A stretch of DNA of 64,000 bases. It comes from Phenylobacterium aquaticum (GTDB lineage: Bacteria; Pseudomonadota; Alphaproteobacteria; Caulobacterales; Caulobacteraceae). The first letter of the stretch is position 1. The number at the start of each line of letters is the position of its first letter. The DNA lies in NCBI RefSeq assembly GCF_022695515.1, contig NZ_JALDPT010000005.1, positions 62,001 through 126,000 on the forward strand. Reading direction: 5' to 3'. Shown here piece by piece: positions 1 through 8,439 of this stretch. The translations under genes were made by a program, and so were the position numbers. The notes under the pieces were generated by a model that saw only the letters and a program-made list of their open reading frames with translations, was not told the DNA's origin and did no database searches.

Positions 1-252
1 ATGGTGCGCGGCGAAGCGGTCTATCCGATCACCCCGAACTTCAGCCTCAACGCCAGCCTGGGCCATCGCTGGACCCGGCGCCAGGACCGCACCTACTGGT
101 CGGCCGGCGGCACGGCGACCTGGAAGGCCCTGGCCTTCGACCTGCGCTATGTCGACACCGATCTGTCCCCCGATCAGTGCGGCTATGTCAGGCAGGCCTG
201 CCGCCCCGCGGTCGTCGGGGCCGTGACGGTGACTTTTCCACCGTTTCACTAG
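1..252 (+). CDS. C-terminal end of a TorF-like putative porin (partial)
   Basis: The gene runs in from outside the window, so only the last ~83 residues are seen and the start is unknown; the ATG at base 1 need not be the real start. The fragment alternates polar and aromatic residues like outer-membrane beta strands (YPITPNFSLNASLGHRW, then LAFDLRYVDTDL). It carries two cysteines close to the end and finishes on a hydrophobic strand with a terminal aromatic pattern (VTVTFPPFH). This resembles the C-terminus of the TorF/Gcw_chp (TIGR02001) family of putative outer-membrane proteins, common in Caulobacterales and sphingomonads. The family call rests on recall of that pattern only. The downstream phospholipase starts 64 bases later and may be a separate unit. 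Confidence 0.5.
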   Translation: MVRGEAVYPITPNFSLNASLGHRWTRRQDRTYWSAGGTATWKALAFDLRYVDTDLSPDQCGYVRQACRPAVVGAVTVTFPPFH

Positions 253-316
253 CGTCACTGTCATGACCTCGCCGCGAAAGCTGCCTATGCGGGCGCCATC
301 GCGTTAGGGTGAGCAA

Positions 317-2428
317 ATGACCAGTCTCGATCGCCGCGGCTTCCTGATGGCCGCCGCCACTGCCGCCGCCCTGCCCCCCGCCATCGCCCGAGCCCGGGCG
401 ATCGACGCCGACGTGCGCACCGGCACGATCAAGGACGTCGAGCATGTGGTCATCTTCATGCAGGAGAACCGCAGCTTCGATCACTATTTCGGCTCCATGG
501 CCGGGGTGCGGGGCTTCGGCGACCGCTTCCCGATTCCCGTGCCGGACACGGACGGGCTGAAGAACGCCACGGTCTGGACCCAGCTGAACAAGCCGCCCGG
601 CCTGCCGCTGATCGCGCCCTTTCACCTCAACACCGTGCAGACCTTCGCCCACATGCGGGTGGAGGGCACGCCGCACCTGTGGCCGGACGCGCAAGGCGCC
701 TGGAACGAAGGCCGCATGAACCATTGGCCGGTGACCAAGACCGAGCATTCGATGGGCTATTACAAGGCCGCCGACGCGCCGTTCCAGTTCGCGCTCGCCG
801 AGGCCTTCACCCTCTGTGACGCCTATCATTGCTCGATCCTGTCGGGGACCAATCCCAACCGCCTGTTCCTGTGGACCGGGACCAACGACCCCACGGGCCG
901 CGACGGCGGGCCCGGCATGGCCAATTCCCACGACCGCTTCGTCTCGGCCGGCGGTCACGCCCGGTCCTACAGCTGGACCAGCTATGTCGAGCGCCTCGAC
1001 AAGGCCGGCGTCTCCTGGCGGCTCTATCAGGACATGGCGGACAATTTCACCGACAATCCGCTCGCCGGGTTCAAGGCGTTCCGCGAGTCCTATGACAAGG
1101 TCCCCGGCTCCGATCCGCGCCTGGCGGAGCGGGCGCTGACCACCCGCATGCTCGACGGCCTGCGTGAGGACGTCGTCACCGGCAAGCTGCCCCAGGTGTC
1201 CTACATCATCGCCCGCGCCGCCGATTCCGAGCATCCCGGCCCGTCGAGCCCGGCCCAGGGCGCCGACTTCACCGCCCAGGTGCTGGATGCGCTGACCGCC
1301 GATCCCAAGGTCTGGGCCAAGACCGCCCTGTTCGTGATGTTCGACGAGAACGACGGCTTCTTCGATCACGCGCCGCCGCCGGCCCCGCCGTCGCGCGACG
1401 CCTCGGGCGGCCTGCTCGGCGCCTCGACCACCGACACCGCAGGCGAATATCACCTGGTCGCCAGCACCGCCGATCCCCAGGCCGAACGGCCGGAGCTGAT
1501 GGGCCGCCCCTATGGCCTGGGCCCGCGGGTGCCGATGTATGTCATCTCGCCCTGGAGCCGCGGCGGCTGGGTCGATTCCGAGGTCTTCGACCACACCTCG
1601 GTGATCCGCTTCCTGGAGACCCGGTTCGGGGTGCTGGAGCCCAACATCACGCCCTGGCGGCGGACGGTCTGCGGCGACCTGACCTCGGCCTTCGACTTCA
1701 AGACCCCCAACGACGCGCCGTTCTTCGAGTCCCTGCCCAAGACGGCGGAGACCGCCGCCCGCGCCCGCGCCCTGCCCGGCCGCACCGCGCCGCCGACCCC
1801 GGCCCTGCCGGAAGCCCCGATCCAGGCCGCCGGCGCCCGTCCTTCCCGCGCCCTGCCCTACCGCCTGGACGCCGGCGCCCAGGTGACGGGAGAGACGGTC
1901 ACCCTGACCTTCGCCAACACCGGCAAGGCCGGGGCGGTGTTCCATGTCTATGACCGGCTTGCCCTCGACCTGCCGCCCCGCCGCTACACGGTGGGCGCCG
2001 GCAAGCGCCTGCAGGGCGTCTGGGCCGCTAGGGCCGGCGCCTATGATCTCTGGGTGCTGGGCCCGGCGGGCTTCCATCGCCACATGACCGGCCAGGCCAC
2101 CCAGCCGCTCGAGGCCCTGCTCGCCCCCCAGCGCAGCACCGACAGCCTGACGCTCGTGCTGCGCAACACCGGCAAGAGCGCGATCGAGGCCAAGGTCTCG
2201 CCCCAGGCCTATGCCGACGCCCACACGCCCTGGACCGCCACCCTGGCGCCCGGCGACACGGCCACCCACACCTGGCCGCTGAAGGCGACCGGCGGCTGGT
2301 ACGACCTGGCGGTGACCAGCCCCACCGCGCCCGGCTTCCTGCGCCGGCTGGCCGGGCGCATCGAGACCGGCCGCGACAGCGTCAGCGATCCGGCCATGGG
2401 CGGGGCGGCGCGCATGACCCGGGCCTGA
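317..2428 (+). CDS. phosphocholine-specific phospholipase C, Tat-exported
   Basis: A 703-residue protein of the PLC/acid-phosphatase (phosphoesterase) superfamily, expected to hydrolyse phosphatidylcholine or sphingomyelin outside the cytoplasm. The N-terminus has a twin-arginine signal (DRRGFLMAAATAAALP, residues 5-20). The metal-site signature ENRSFDHYFGS follows at ~50-60, and a second conserved block with FDENDGFFDH lies at ~345-355. The last ~200 residues look like the two tandem C-terminal beta domains (DUF756) typical of bacterial phosphocholine-specific PLCs, and total length matches that family. The start follows a ribosome-binding site AGGGTGAGC. Substrate choice (haemolytic or not) cannot be read from the sequence, so no plcN/plcH symbol is given. 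The gene may help acquire phosphate or choline. Confidence 0.85.
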   Translation: MTSLDRRGFLMAAATAAALPPAIARARAIDADVRTGTIKDVEHVVIFMQENRSFDHYFGSMAGVRGFGDRFPIPVPDTDGLKNATVWTQLNKPPGLPLIAPFHLNTVQTFAHMRVEGTPHLWPDAQGAWNEGRMNHWPVTKTEHSMGYYKAADAPFQFALAEAFTLCDAYHCSILSGTNPNRLFLWTGTNDPTGRDGGPGMANSHDRFVSAGGHARSYSWTSYVERLDKAGVSWRLYQDMADNFTDNPLAGFKAFRESYDKVPGSDPRLAERALTTRMLDGLREDVVTGKLPQVSYIIARAADSEHPGPSSPAQGADFTAQVLDALTADPKVWAKTALFVMFDENDGFFDHAPPPAPPSRDASGGLLGASTTDTAGEYHLVASTADPQAERPELMGRPYGLGPRVPMYVISPWSRGGWVDSEVFDHTSVIRFLETRFGVLEPNITPWRRTVCGDLTSAFDFKTPNDAPFFESLPKTAETAARARALPGRTAPPTPALPEAPIQAAGARPSRALPYRLDAGAQVTGETVTLTFANTGKAGAVFHVYDRLALDLPPRRYTVGAGKRLQGVWAARAGAYDLWVLGPAGFHRHMTGQATQPLEALLAPQRSTDSLTLVLRNTGKSAIEAKVSPQAYADAHTPWTATLAPGDTATHTWPLKATGGWYDLAVTSPTAPGFLRRLAGRIETGRDSVSDPAMGGAARMTRA

Positions 2429-2520
2429 CCCCCGAAACTTTGCGAAAACAAGCGTGTTTGGCGCGGGTCGGCGGCGCGTGGCATATGGCGCGCCGTTTCG
2501 AACAGGGTCAGACTCCCCGC

Positions 2521-3684
2521 ATGCCTATTCCGTTCATCGACCTGCAGACCCAACGCGCCCGCCTGGGCCAGCCGCTGGAAGACGCCATTCTCAAGGTGGT
2601 CCGCTCCGGCGCCTACATCATGGGTCCGGAGATCGCCCAGTTCGAAAAGGCCTTGGGCGAGTTCGGCCACGCGCCCTACGTGCTCTCCTGCGGCTCGGGC
2701 ACCGAGGCCCTGCAGCTGCCGCTGATGGCCTGGGGCATCGGCCCCGGCGACGCGGTCTTCTGCCCGTCCTTCACCTTCGCGGCCACGGCCGAGGTCATGC
2801 CGCTGGTCGGCGCCTCGCCGGTGTTCGTCGACATCCTGCCCGACACCTTCAACCTTGACCCGGTCAAGCTCGACGCGGCGATCGAGGCGATCAAGGCCGA
2901 GGGCAAGCTCACGCCCAAGGCGGTCATCGCCGTCGACCTGTTCGGCCAGCCGGCCGCCTATCCGGCCATCGCGCTGGTCGCCCGCAAGCACGGCCTGAAG
3001 CTGATCGCCGATTCAGCCCAAGGCTTCGGCTGCACGCTGAACGGCCACCATCCGATCCATTGGGCGGACGTCGCCACCACCAGCTTCTTCCCGGCCAAGC
3101 CGCTGGGCTGCTACGGCGACGGCGGCGCCATCCTGTCCAAGGACGCCGGCTTCCACGACTTGCTGGTGTCCTTGCGCGTCCACGGCCAGGCGGTGAAGTC
3201 CGACATCGAAGGCCGCACCTTCGACCACGACCCCAAGTACCTGAACATGCGGATCGGCATGAACAGCCGGATGGACACCATCCAGGCCGCCGTCCTGCTG
3301 CAGAAGCTGTCGATCTTCGCCGACGAGATCGAGGCGCGGAACCGGGTCGCCGACCGCTACGCCGCCGGCCTGTCCGACGTGGTCAAGACGCCGACCGTCA
3401 TCGAGGGCGGGGTCTCGGTCTGGGCCCAGTACACCATCGAGACCGACGACCGCGACGGCCTGATCGCCCATCTGAAGACCGCCGAGGTCCCGACCGCGGT
3501 CTATTACCCGATCCCGATCCACAAGCAGGGCGTCTATTCCGTCTACCCGACCCCGGGCGGCCTGCCGGTCACCGAGGCCAAGGCGCAGACGGTCATGAGC
3601 CTGCCCATGCACCCCTATCTGACCGAGGATCATCAGGACCAGATCATCGCCGCGATCCGGTCCTATGTGCTGAAGAACGGGTAG
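2521..3684 (+). CDS. DegT/DnrJ/EryC1/StrS sugar aminotransferase, WbpE-like
   Basis: A 387-residue PLP-dependent enzyme of the nucleotide-sugar aminotransferase family. The order of motifs closely follows WbpE/WlbC-type enzymes, which aminate UDP-3-keto-hexuronic acids: FIDLQTQRARL at the N-terminus, CGSGTEALQL, TFAATAEV, DSAQGFG (~164), SFFPAKPLGCYGDGG with the PLP lysine at K193, MNSRMDTIQAAVL, PTAVYYPIPIHKQ and VMSLPMHPYL. The likely role is making an amino sugar for lipopolysaccharide or capsule. No other sugar-nucleotide gene is nearby, so the substrate is unknown. The frame is open further upstream (to 2440), but the family N-terminus begins at MPIPFIDL, so the ATG at 2521 is chosen. 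Confidence 0.85.
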   Translation: MPIPFIDLQTQRARLGQPLEDAILKVVRSGAYIMGPEIAQFEKALGEFGHAPYVLSCGSGTEALQLPLMAWGIGPGDAVFCPSFTFAATAEVMPLVGASPVFVDILPDTFNLDPVKLDAAIEAIKAEGKLTPKAVIAVDLFGQPAAYPAIALVARKHGLKLIADSAQGFGCTLNGHHPIHWADVATTSFFPAKPLGCYGDGGAILSKDAGFHDLLVSLRVHGQAVKSDIEGRTFDHDPKYLNMRIGMNSRMDTIQAAVLLQKLSIFADEIEARNRVADRYAAGLSDVVKTPTVIEGGVSVWAQYTIETDDRDGLIAHLKTAEVPTAVYYPIPIHKQGVYSVYPTPGGLPVTEAKAQTVMSLPMHPYLTEDHQDQIIAAIRSYVLKNG

Positions 3685-3690
3685 GGCCGT

Positions 3691-3833
3691 TCCTCCCCCG
3701 CTGGGGGAGGTGGCCCGAAGGGCCGGAGGGGGCCGGCCGCTTTGGCGGACGGTCACGGCGGATCGACCGTATCCGTCCCTCCGGGACAGCCCCCTCAGTC
3801 AGCTTCGCTGACAGCTCCCCCAAGGGGGGAGCA
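3691..3833. repeat. palindromic intergenic repeat, CTCCCCC family
   Basis: Fills the gap between the aminotransferase and the convergent thioesterase gene. It begins with a hairpin TCCCCCGCTGGGGGA, continues with GGCCCGAAGGGCC and GGAGGGGGC, and ends with GCCCCCTC, a GTCAGCTTCGCTGAC hairpin and CTCCCCCAAGGGGGGAG. The two halves are roughly inverted. A clear relative lies at 13406-13528. It could also act as a two-way transcription terminator. Confidence 0.75.
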
Positions 3834-3840
3834 GCCGCTC

Positions 3841-4659
3841 CTACTTGAACCAGCAGAGCTGCTCGGTCGTCGCCAGCAGCAGGCCGTCGCGGCTCCAGAG
3901 CGTGCCGGTCTGGTCGAAGAAGCCCGCCTCGAACCTACGGGCCTTGGCCTGGGCCAGGACGAAGTCGCCGCCGACGGCCTCAAGCTCCGCCGGGGTGGCG
4001 TGGAAATAGACGCTCATCGAGACGGTCGAGACCGGCCGGCGCACCGGCTCGCGATAGAAGATGCGCGGCGCGAACACGTCGGCCAGGGCCGCCAGCAGCG
4101 GATAGTCCAGCGCCCGGCCCTGGCCGTCGCGCACCCAGGTCAGGGTCTCCGTGTCGGCGTTCTCCTGCAGGATCTGGGCGCCGCCAGCCGGGCGGAAGTC
4201 GAACATGGCGCCGAAGGCTAGGCCGCCCCGACGCTCCGGAACCTCCATCGCCTCGGGCGGGGCCACGACGGGCATGTCCGCCTCGTGGGCCGACAGCGTA
4301 TCGCGGCGGTGGCCGAGGGTGACCATGGCCATGGCGGCCGCGCCCTCGCCCTGGGTCAGCTCCGAGGTCCAGAACTCCATGGACCGGCCCTGGCGCGCGG
4401 GCCGGGTGGTGACGGTCAGGGGGGTCTCGTCCAGCCCGCCCATCAGGTTGGCGGTCATGGCCACCGGCGTGCCGTTGTGATCGGCTTCGGCCAGCACGGC
4501 CTTGAGCAAGAGCGCGATGGTCCAGCCGCCCCAGGGGCCGATGGCGTTCCAATAGCGCTTGTCGACCTGGCTCTCCCAGGCGCGGGGGCTCTTGGGCGTG
4601 AGCGGCAGGGCGGCGTCGAAGTCCAGCAGGGCGGACGGGGCGCCCGAAAGGTCGTCCAT
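3841..4659 (-). CDS. TesB-like acyl-CoA thioesterase family protein
   Basis: A 272-residue protein with the layout of a double-hotdog thioesterase: an N-terminal half with WNAIGPWGGWTIALLLKA and a C-terminal half with LLAALADVF, SMSVYFHA and FFDQTGTLWSRDGLLLATTEQL. That last segment is a typical TesB/acyl-CoA thioesterase C-terminus (DGxLxAxTxQ). The expected activity is hydrolysis of an acyl-CoA. A TTG at 4680 could add seven residues, but the ATG at 4659 has a GAGG eight bases upstream and is preferred. It is convergent with the aminotransferase, with a palindromic repeat between them. The patatin gene lies 78 bases upstream on the same strand, so the two may be co-transcribed in lipid metabolism. 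Confidence 0.75.
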   Translation of the reverse strand: MDDLSGAPSALLDFDAALPLTPKSPRAWESQVDKRYWNAIGPWGGWTIALLLKAVLAEADHNGTPVAMTANLMGGLDETPLTVTTRPARQGRSMEFWTSELTQGEGAAAMAMVTLGHRRDTLSAHEADMPVVAPPEAMEVPERRGGLAFGAMFDFRPAGGAQILQENADTETLTWVRDGQGRALDYPLLAALADVFAPRIFYREPVRRPVSTVSMSVYFHATPAELEAVGGDFVLAQAKARRFEAGFFDQTGTLWSRDGLLLATTEQLCWFK

Positions 4660-4737
4660 GGAAATAGCCTCGGATCGCAATGGGGCGCCGCGGTCAGGGG
4701 AGGCGGCGGCGCAACGGAATAATCCGCCGCTAATGCG

Positions 4738-5628
4738 TCAGGCCCAGAAGGCGCGCAAGTCCGCCGCGGCGTCAGCCCCCTGCGCCACACCGGCGCGGGC
4801 GGCGTCGGCCCGCTTGCGGAAGTCCATGAGATTGATCCCCATGGCCGCCTGGCAGGCCGCGTCGGGCGCCAGCACCACGACCTCCGCGCCGGCGTCACGC
4901 AGCACCGCGATCTCGGCCTCGAACCGGCGGGCATAGGCGTCCGCCGCCGCCCCGGCCGAGGCGTCAGTGCGCACCTGGATCACCACCACCCGCTCATAGC
5001 CCTTGGCCATGTCGGCGTTGGTCCCAGAGCGCATGCCGCCGTCCATATAGCGCCGGCCCTTCAGGGTGATCGGCGGGTAGACGCCGGGCACCGAGCAGGA
5101 CGAAGCGACCGCGCGGGTCACGCCCACCCCGCTGTCGGCGGTCCACAGCACGAACGCGCCGGTGTCGACGTCCACCGCCGTGCAGGCATAGCCGCGGGTC
5201 GGCCAGGCGTCCTCGGCCAGGCTGGCGAACGACCGGCCGAAGCTGGCGATATAGGCCGCCTCGTCCGGGGTCTGGGCGGCCTTGGCGAAGTCGCCGATCT
5301 CGACCCGCACGGCCTGGGGATCGCGCGTTCCCGCCCCAGCCTCGGCCATCAGCTTCATCAGCACGGTGAGATCTGCCGGCGGCGCAGGCTTTGCGTCGGT
5401 CTGGGCGCGTGGCGCCGGCGGCGGCTCGTTGAGGATCGGATCGACCAGGGTGGCGGCGTCCGCGCCCAGGGCCAGGCGCGCGCCGACAAAACTGCCGGCC
5501 GAGGTGCCCAGGATGAAATCGGCCTGGGCCAGATCGACCCCCGCCCGCGCGAGCCCCGAGATCAGGCCGGATTCCCAGGCGATGCCCACCGGGCCGCCGC
5601 CGCCCAGCACCAATGCGCGCCGTCCCAT
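4738..5628 (-). CDS. patatin-like phospholipase
   Basis: A 296-residue protein with the three marks of patatin lipid acyl hydrolases: the oxyanion loop GGGGPVG at ~9-15, the nucleophile elbow GTSAG with Ser43, and the dyad aspartate in DGGMRSG (Asp196). It should remove acyl chains from phospholipids or similar esters through a Ser-Asp dyad. The frame is open for 42 more codons upstream, but family homology starts at MGRRALVLGGGG. The ATG at 5628 is preceded by GGGAGCGAGACG, a good ribosome-binding site. No signal peptide is visible. It sits just upstream of the TesB-like thioesterase gene in the same direction. Close to 200 non-coding bases with hairpins separate it from the exported-protein cluster upstream. 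Confidence 0.88.
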   Translation of the reverse strand: MGRRALVLGGGGPVGIAWESGLISGLARAGVDLAQADFILGTSAGSFVGARLALGADAATLVDPILNEPPPAPRAQTDAKPAPPADLTVLMKLMAEAGAGTRDPQAVRVEIGDFAKAAQTPDEAAYIASFGRSFASLAEDAWPTRGYACTAVDVDTGAFVLWTADSGVGVTRAVASSCSVPGVYPPITLKGRRYMDGGMRSGTNADMAKGYERVVVIQVRTDASAGAAADAYARRFEAEIAVLRDAGAEVVVLAPDAACQAAMGINLMDFRKRADAARAGVAQGADAAADLRAFWA

Positions 5629-5695
5629 CGTCTCGCTCCCCAATCTTGTCTTTGGGTCAGGATCGTCGAGGCGGGGCCCGGCGGCAAGACAAGAC

Positions 5696-5724
5696 GGGCG
5701 CAGTCCTCTTGGTGGACTGCGCCC
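5696..5724 (-). terminator. probable intrinsic terminator of the LpoB/YcfL-type cluster
   Basis: Perfect 11-bp stem GGGCGCAGTCC / GGACTGCGCCC with a 7-base loop. Read on the minus strand it lies ~100 bases after the stop at 5825 and is followed by a T-rich GTCTTGTCTTG stretch. A smaller hairpin (7-bp stem, CGAA loop) lies at 5771-5788, closer to the stop codon. Other content in 5629-5824 is not recognised. Confidence 0.6.
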
Positions 5725-5824
5725 GCTTCGGAGGCCCGACCGAAACTCCCCCAAGCTCGGCCGTTCTGGTCCCGTCCCGAAGGACGGGGCACGGGCGGCT
5801 CCCGGCGCCCGAACCGTCCACGCC

Positions 5825-6727
5825 TCAGCGCAGCTTGACCATGGTGTCGTAGGCGATCTGGGCCCCGACCAGCTGCGGGGTCTGGCGAGACGTCGCCGCC
5901 CGCTTCTCGAAGCCGGCGCCGTTCACCGCCGTCCACTGCGCCTGCCCCCTGGGGGGATCGCCCGAGGTGACGAACTGGGCCTTCACCGTCGAGGTCGGCA
6001 GGTGGGTCACCCGGACCGTGAAGCTGACGCCGGTGGGCGAGGCCGGGTCGTTGTCGGGCAGGACCTCCATCAGGTACTGGACCCCCTGCCCCATCGCCAG
6101 GGTCTCCAGATACTGGATGTCCAGGCGGTCCTCGCGGCTTTTCTGGGTGGAGATCTTCCGCATCAGGGCCTCGCGGCTGACCATCTTCGCCCCCGCCGAC
6201 AGGAAGGTGGAGAAGATCGCCGACTCGACCCCGTGGGCGTAGGTCGGGTCGGCCAGGGCGTAGCGGGACTCGGTCGAGCGCTCCTGGCGTTGACGCTGCT
6301 CGGTCAGGACGGCGACGCCGGTGCTTCGGCTGGAGGCGGCGACCCGATCGCCCTGGCCCGCGGCCACGCCATAGCCGGCGATCCCCACGGTGCTGGCGCT
6401 CGACGCGGAGACGGCGTCCGAGCGGCTGGCCCCGACCACCGCGCCGGTCTGGACGCTGTCATACTGGCTGGTGGCGTCCTCCAGCAGCTCGCGGTTCCAG
6501 AACAGCAGGATCGAGGGCCGCCCCGCCGCCTGGTACCAGCGCGCGAAGGCGCTGGAGGCGGCGTAGTTGCCGGCGTCGGGACTGGCGCTCGGGGCCGGGG
6601 CGTTCACCGCCGGCAGGCCTTCGCGATAGGTCACGGCCGGCGCCTCGGGCCGCATCTGGGCGGCCGCGGGCCCGGCGAGAACCAGACCCGCCAGGGCGGC
6701 GGTGATGAGCTTGGGCGTGATCGACAT
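5825..6727 (-). CDS. exported protein of unknown function, last gene of the LpoB/YcfL cluster
   Basis: A 300-residue protein with a clear Sec signal peptide (ITAALAGLVLAGPAAAQ, cleavage near residue 24) and no lipobox, so probably periplasmic. The start has a strong GGAGGG site ten bases upstream. After a Ser/Ala-rich stretch (~95-140) comes a helical segment FLSAGAKMVSREALMRKI and then VQYLMEVLPDND with strand-like VSFTVRVTHLPTSTVKAQF. The pattern of a helix carrying a 'fixed-name' residue run followed by strands is reminiscent of CsgG/LpoB-like folds, but this is only a guess; no family is recognised. It is the last of five minus-strand genes for exported proteins, 29 bases after the YcfL-like gene, so a shared envelope role is likely. 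Confidence 0.7.
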   Translation of the reverse strand: MSITPKLITAALAGLVLAGPAAAQMRPEAPAVTYREGLPAVNAPAPSASPDAGNYAASSAFARWYQAAGRPSILLFWNRELLEDATSQYDSVQTGAVVGASRSDAVSASSASTVGIAGYGVAAGQGDRVAASSRSTGVAVLTEQRQRQERSTESRYALADPTYAHGVESAIFSTFLSAGAKMVSREALMRKISTQKSREDRLDIQYLETLAMGQGVQYLMEVLPDNDPASPTGVSFTVRVTHLPTSTVKAQFVTSGDPPRGQAQWTAVNGAGFEKRAATSRQTPQLVGAQIAYDTMVKLR

Positions 6728-6756
6728 CGAACCCTCCGGGGATCGAGGCCCGGGCG

Positions 6757-7227
6757 CTACTGGGCGCCGCGGACCTCCACATAGTACTGGGCCGAGGTCA
6801 GGCGGGTGGAGCTCTGCTCGAAGGTCACCATGGCCTGGGGCTGGACGAACAGGCGGGTCCAGGACTGGGCCTGGTCCGTGGGGACGCCCGCGGTGTCGTA
6901 CCAGGACGCGCGGACCTCCAGCGGGATGGCGACATCGGTCTTGTTGCGGATCTGCACCGTGATCTTCTTGAAGCCGGTCGGCCCCGTGGAGAGATAGGCG
7001 CCCTCGACGTCGAGCAGGCTGTCGACCTTGGTCTTCGACATGTTCTTGTAGCGGGCCAGGGTGTTGTCGATCACCCGCACGGTGTTGAGGGTCGGCCGCA
7101 CGTCGTTCTGATTGTCGATCCGCACGCCGCCTTCCGGGCCGGGGGTCTCGCAGGCGGCCAGGCCGGCCGTCGCCGCGGCCACGGCCGCGAGGATCGACAG
7201 GCGCTTGAGGAGCTGGGTCTGGGTCAT
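6757..7227 (-). CDS. YcfL-like lipoprotein (DUF1425)
   Basis: A 156-residue predicted lipoprotein with signal peptide and lipobox LAAC (Cys ~26), followed by a single compact beta domain. Segments such as ITVQIRNKTDVAIPLEVRASWYDTAGV, a WTRLFVQP turn and a C-terminal AQYYVEVRG match the YcfL family: a beta-sandwich with strands around 'R..N.t...l...v.W.d..G'. In enterobacteria ycfL is next to lpoB (ycfM), and in vibrios the three families YcfL, COG3014 and LpoB form one operon. The same three families are adjacent here, which supports the call. The molecular function of YcfL is not known. The gene lies 23 bases after the COG3014-type gene in the same transcription unit. Confidence 0.8.
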   Translation of the reverse strand: MTQTQLLKRLSILAAVAAATAGLAACETPGPEGGVRIDNQNDVRPTLNTVRVIDNTLARYKNMSKTKVDSLLDVEGAYLSTGPTGFKKITVQIRNKTDVAIPLEVRASWYDTAGVPTDQAQSWTRLFVQPQAMVTFEQSSTRLTSAQYYVEVRGAQ

Positions 7228-7250
7228 CTGGGTTCCGTTTCCTGTTGGAT

Positions 7251-8429
7251 CTAGTGGGCGCGCACGAGGCAGAGCTGCTTCTTGTTGGCGTCGAGTTCGC
7301 AGCGGATGGGCTTGTCCTCGCCCTCGACGGCGACGCCGCCCTTAAGGAAATGCGCGGTCAGGGTCTGGGGCTTGCCGGCCGCGGCCAGGGTGAGCACGTG
7401 GACGGTGTCGGGCAGGGAGGACCAGGCGCGGGTGTCGGCCTGGGGCTTGGTCGAGGAGGACACGATCAGCAGCACGCCGGAGACCACGCCCACGGCCGCG
7501 ACGGCCCCGCCATACTGGCCGTCGGCGCTGAAGGCCGAGCTGTTGGAGGACAGCGCCACGCTGGTGTCGGCCAGGAACGAGCCCACCCCGCCGGTGGCGG
7601 CCTTGAACTGGGCCTTGCCGGCCAGGATCTTGTCGATCTCCCGGCCCCCGCGGGTGGAGGCCTGGAAGTAGAGGTCCTCCATCGGATAGGCCTGCATCGG
7701 CGCCGCGCCGTTCATCACCTGGACCTGGTTCTCGGCGATCGGCTTGCCGCGGCGGTAGACGAAGAAGCTGTGGCTGGCGCCGTCGCCCAGCTTGCGCGGG
7801 GCGAGCCCGGTCTCGGCGAAGACCAGGGTGTCGTCCTTCTCGCCGAACCCGCCGAAATCGGGACGCAGCTTCTTGAGCTGCTCCAGGGTTTCGGCCGCCA
7901 GGTCGGTGTCGCCGTTCAGGTGGCTGGCCCAGGCGTCGAGATAGAGCAGCAGGGCGAAGTCGGACCGGTTCTGGTCCTCTTCGGCGAAGGCGTCCTGCAT
8001 CAGGCCCCGGCGAAAGGCGGCGCGGGCGTTCTCATAGTCGGCGTCGTGCAGATAGATCAGGCCGCGATAGAGGAACACCATGGCGCGCTCATAGGGCTCG
8101 CCCTTGAAGTCCTTCGAGCCCTCGTCGTACCAGAGCTTGCGCGCATTGGCGGCCGTCGGGCTGTCGGCGAACACCGCGTCGATCCGCGCGATGGCGTCGT
8201 CCAGGGCCGGCTTGGCGGTCGCATAGTCGGCGCGCCAGAACGCCCGGGCGCCGATCTCCATTTGGTTCAGCACCCGATTGGTCGGAACGTCCGTGGTCAG
8301 ACGTTGAGCGAACTCCTCCGGTCCGGCGTCATAGGCGACCGGCGGCAGGACAGGCGGCGGCGGGGCGGCGAGCGCCGGGGCGGACCAGGCCAGGGCCGCG
8401 GCGACGCTGAGCGGGGCGAGCTTCGACAT
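7251..8429 (-). CDS. COG3014-family exported protein
   Basis: A 392-residue exported protein: Sec signal peptide (PLSVAAALAWSAPALAAPP), then a helical, TPR-like N-terminal half with repeated ALDDAIARID, ERAMVFLYRGLIYLHDADYENARAAFRRGL and AETLEQLKKLRPDF. The C-terminal half is beta-rich and glycine-rich, with a hydrophobic AVAAVGVVSGVLLIV segment around 310-330. This architecture and its place between ycfL- and lpoB-like genes match the COG3014 family of uncharacterised proteins known from vibrios and related bacteria. The longer open frame (to 8657) overlaps lpoB and is rejected; the ATG at 8429 begins the signal peptide, ten bases after the lpoB stop. No lipobox is present. The function is unknown, probably in the envelope. 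Confidence 0.75.
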   Translation of the reverse strand: MSKLAPLSVAAALAWSAPALAAPPPPVLPPVAYDAGPEEFAQRLTTDVPTNRVLNQMEIGARAFWRADYATAKPALDDAIARIDAVFADSPTAANARKLWYDEGSKDFKGEPYERAMVFLYRGLIYLHDADYENARAAFRRGLMQDAFAEEDQNRSDFALLLYLDAWASHLNGDTDLAAETLEQLKKLRPDFGGFGEKDDTLVFAETGLAPRKLGDGASHSFFVYRRGKPIAENQVQVMNGAAPMQAYPMEDLYFQASTRGGREIDKILAGKAQFKAATGGVGSFLADTSVALSSNSSAFSADGQYGGAVAAVGVVSGVLLIVSSSTKPQADTRAWSSLPDTVHVLTLAAAGKPQTLTAHFLKGGVAVEGEDKPIRCELDANKKQLCLVRAH

Positions 8430-8439
8430 CGTCGCGCGC

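Noticed and set aside
188..2269. A 693-residue open frame antisense to the phospholipase gene
   Set aside because: It is Gly/Arg-rich with no domain, and mirrors the codon bias of the real gene. Many similar antisense frames occur opposite other genes in this high-GC DNA and were left out.
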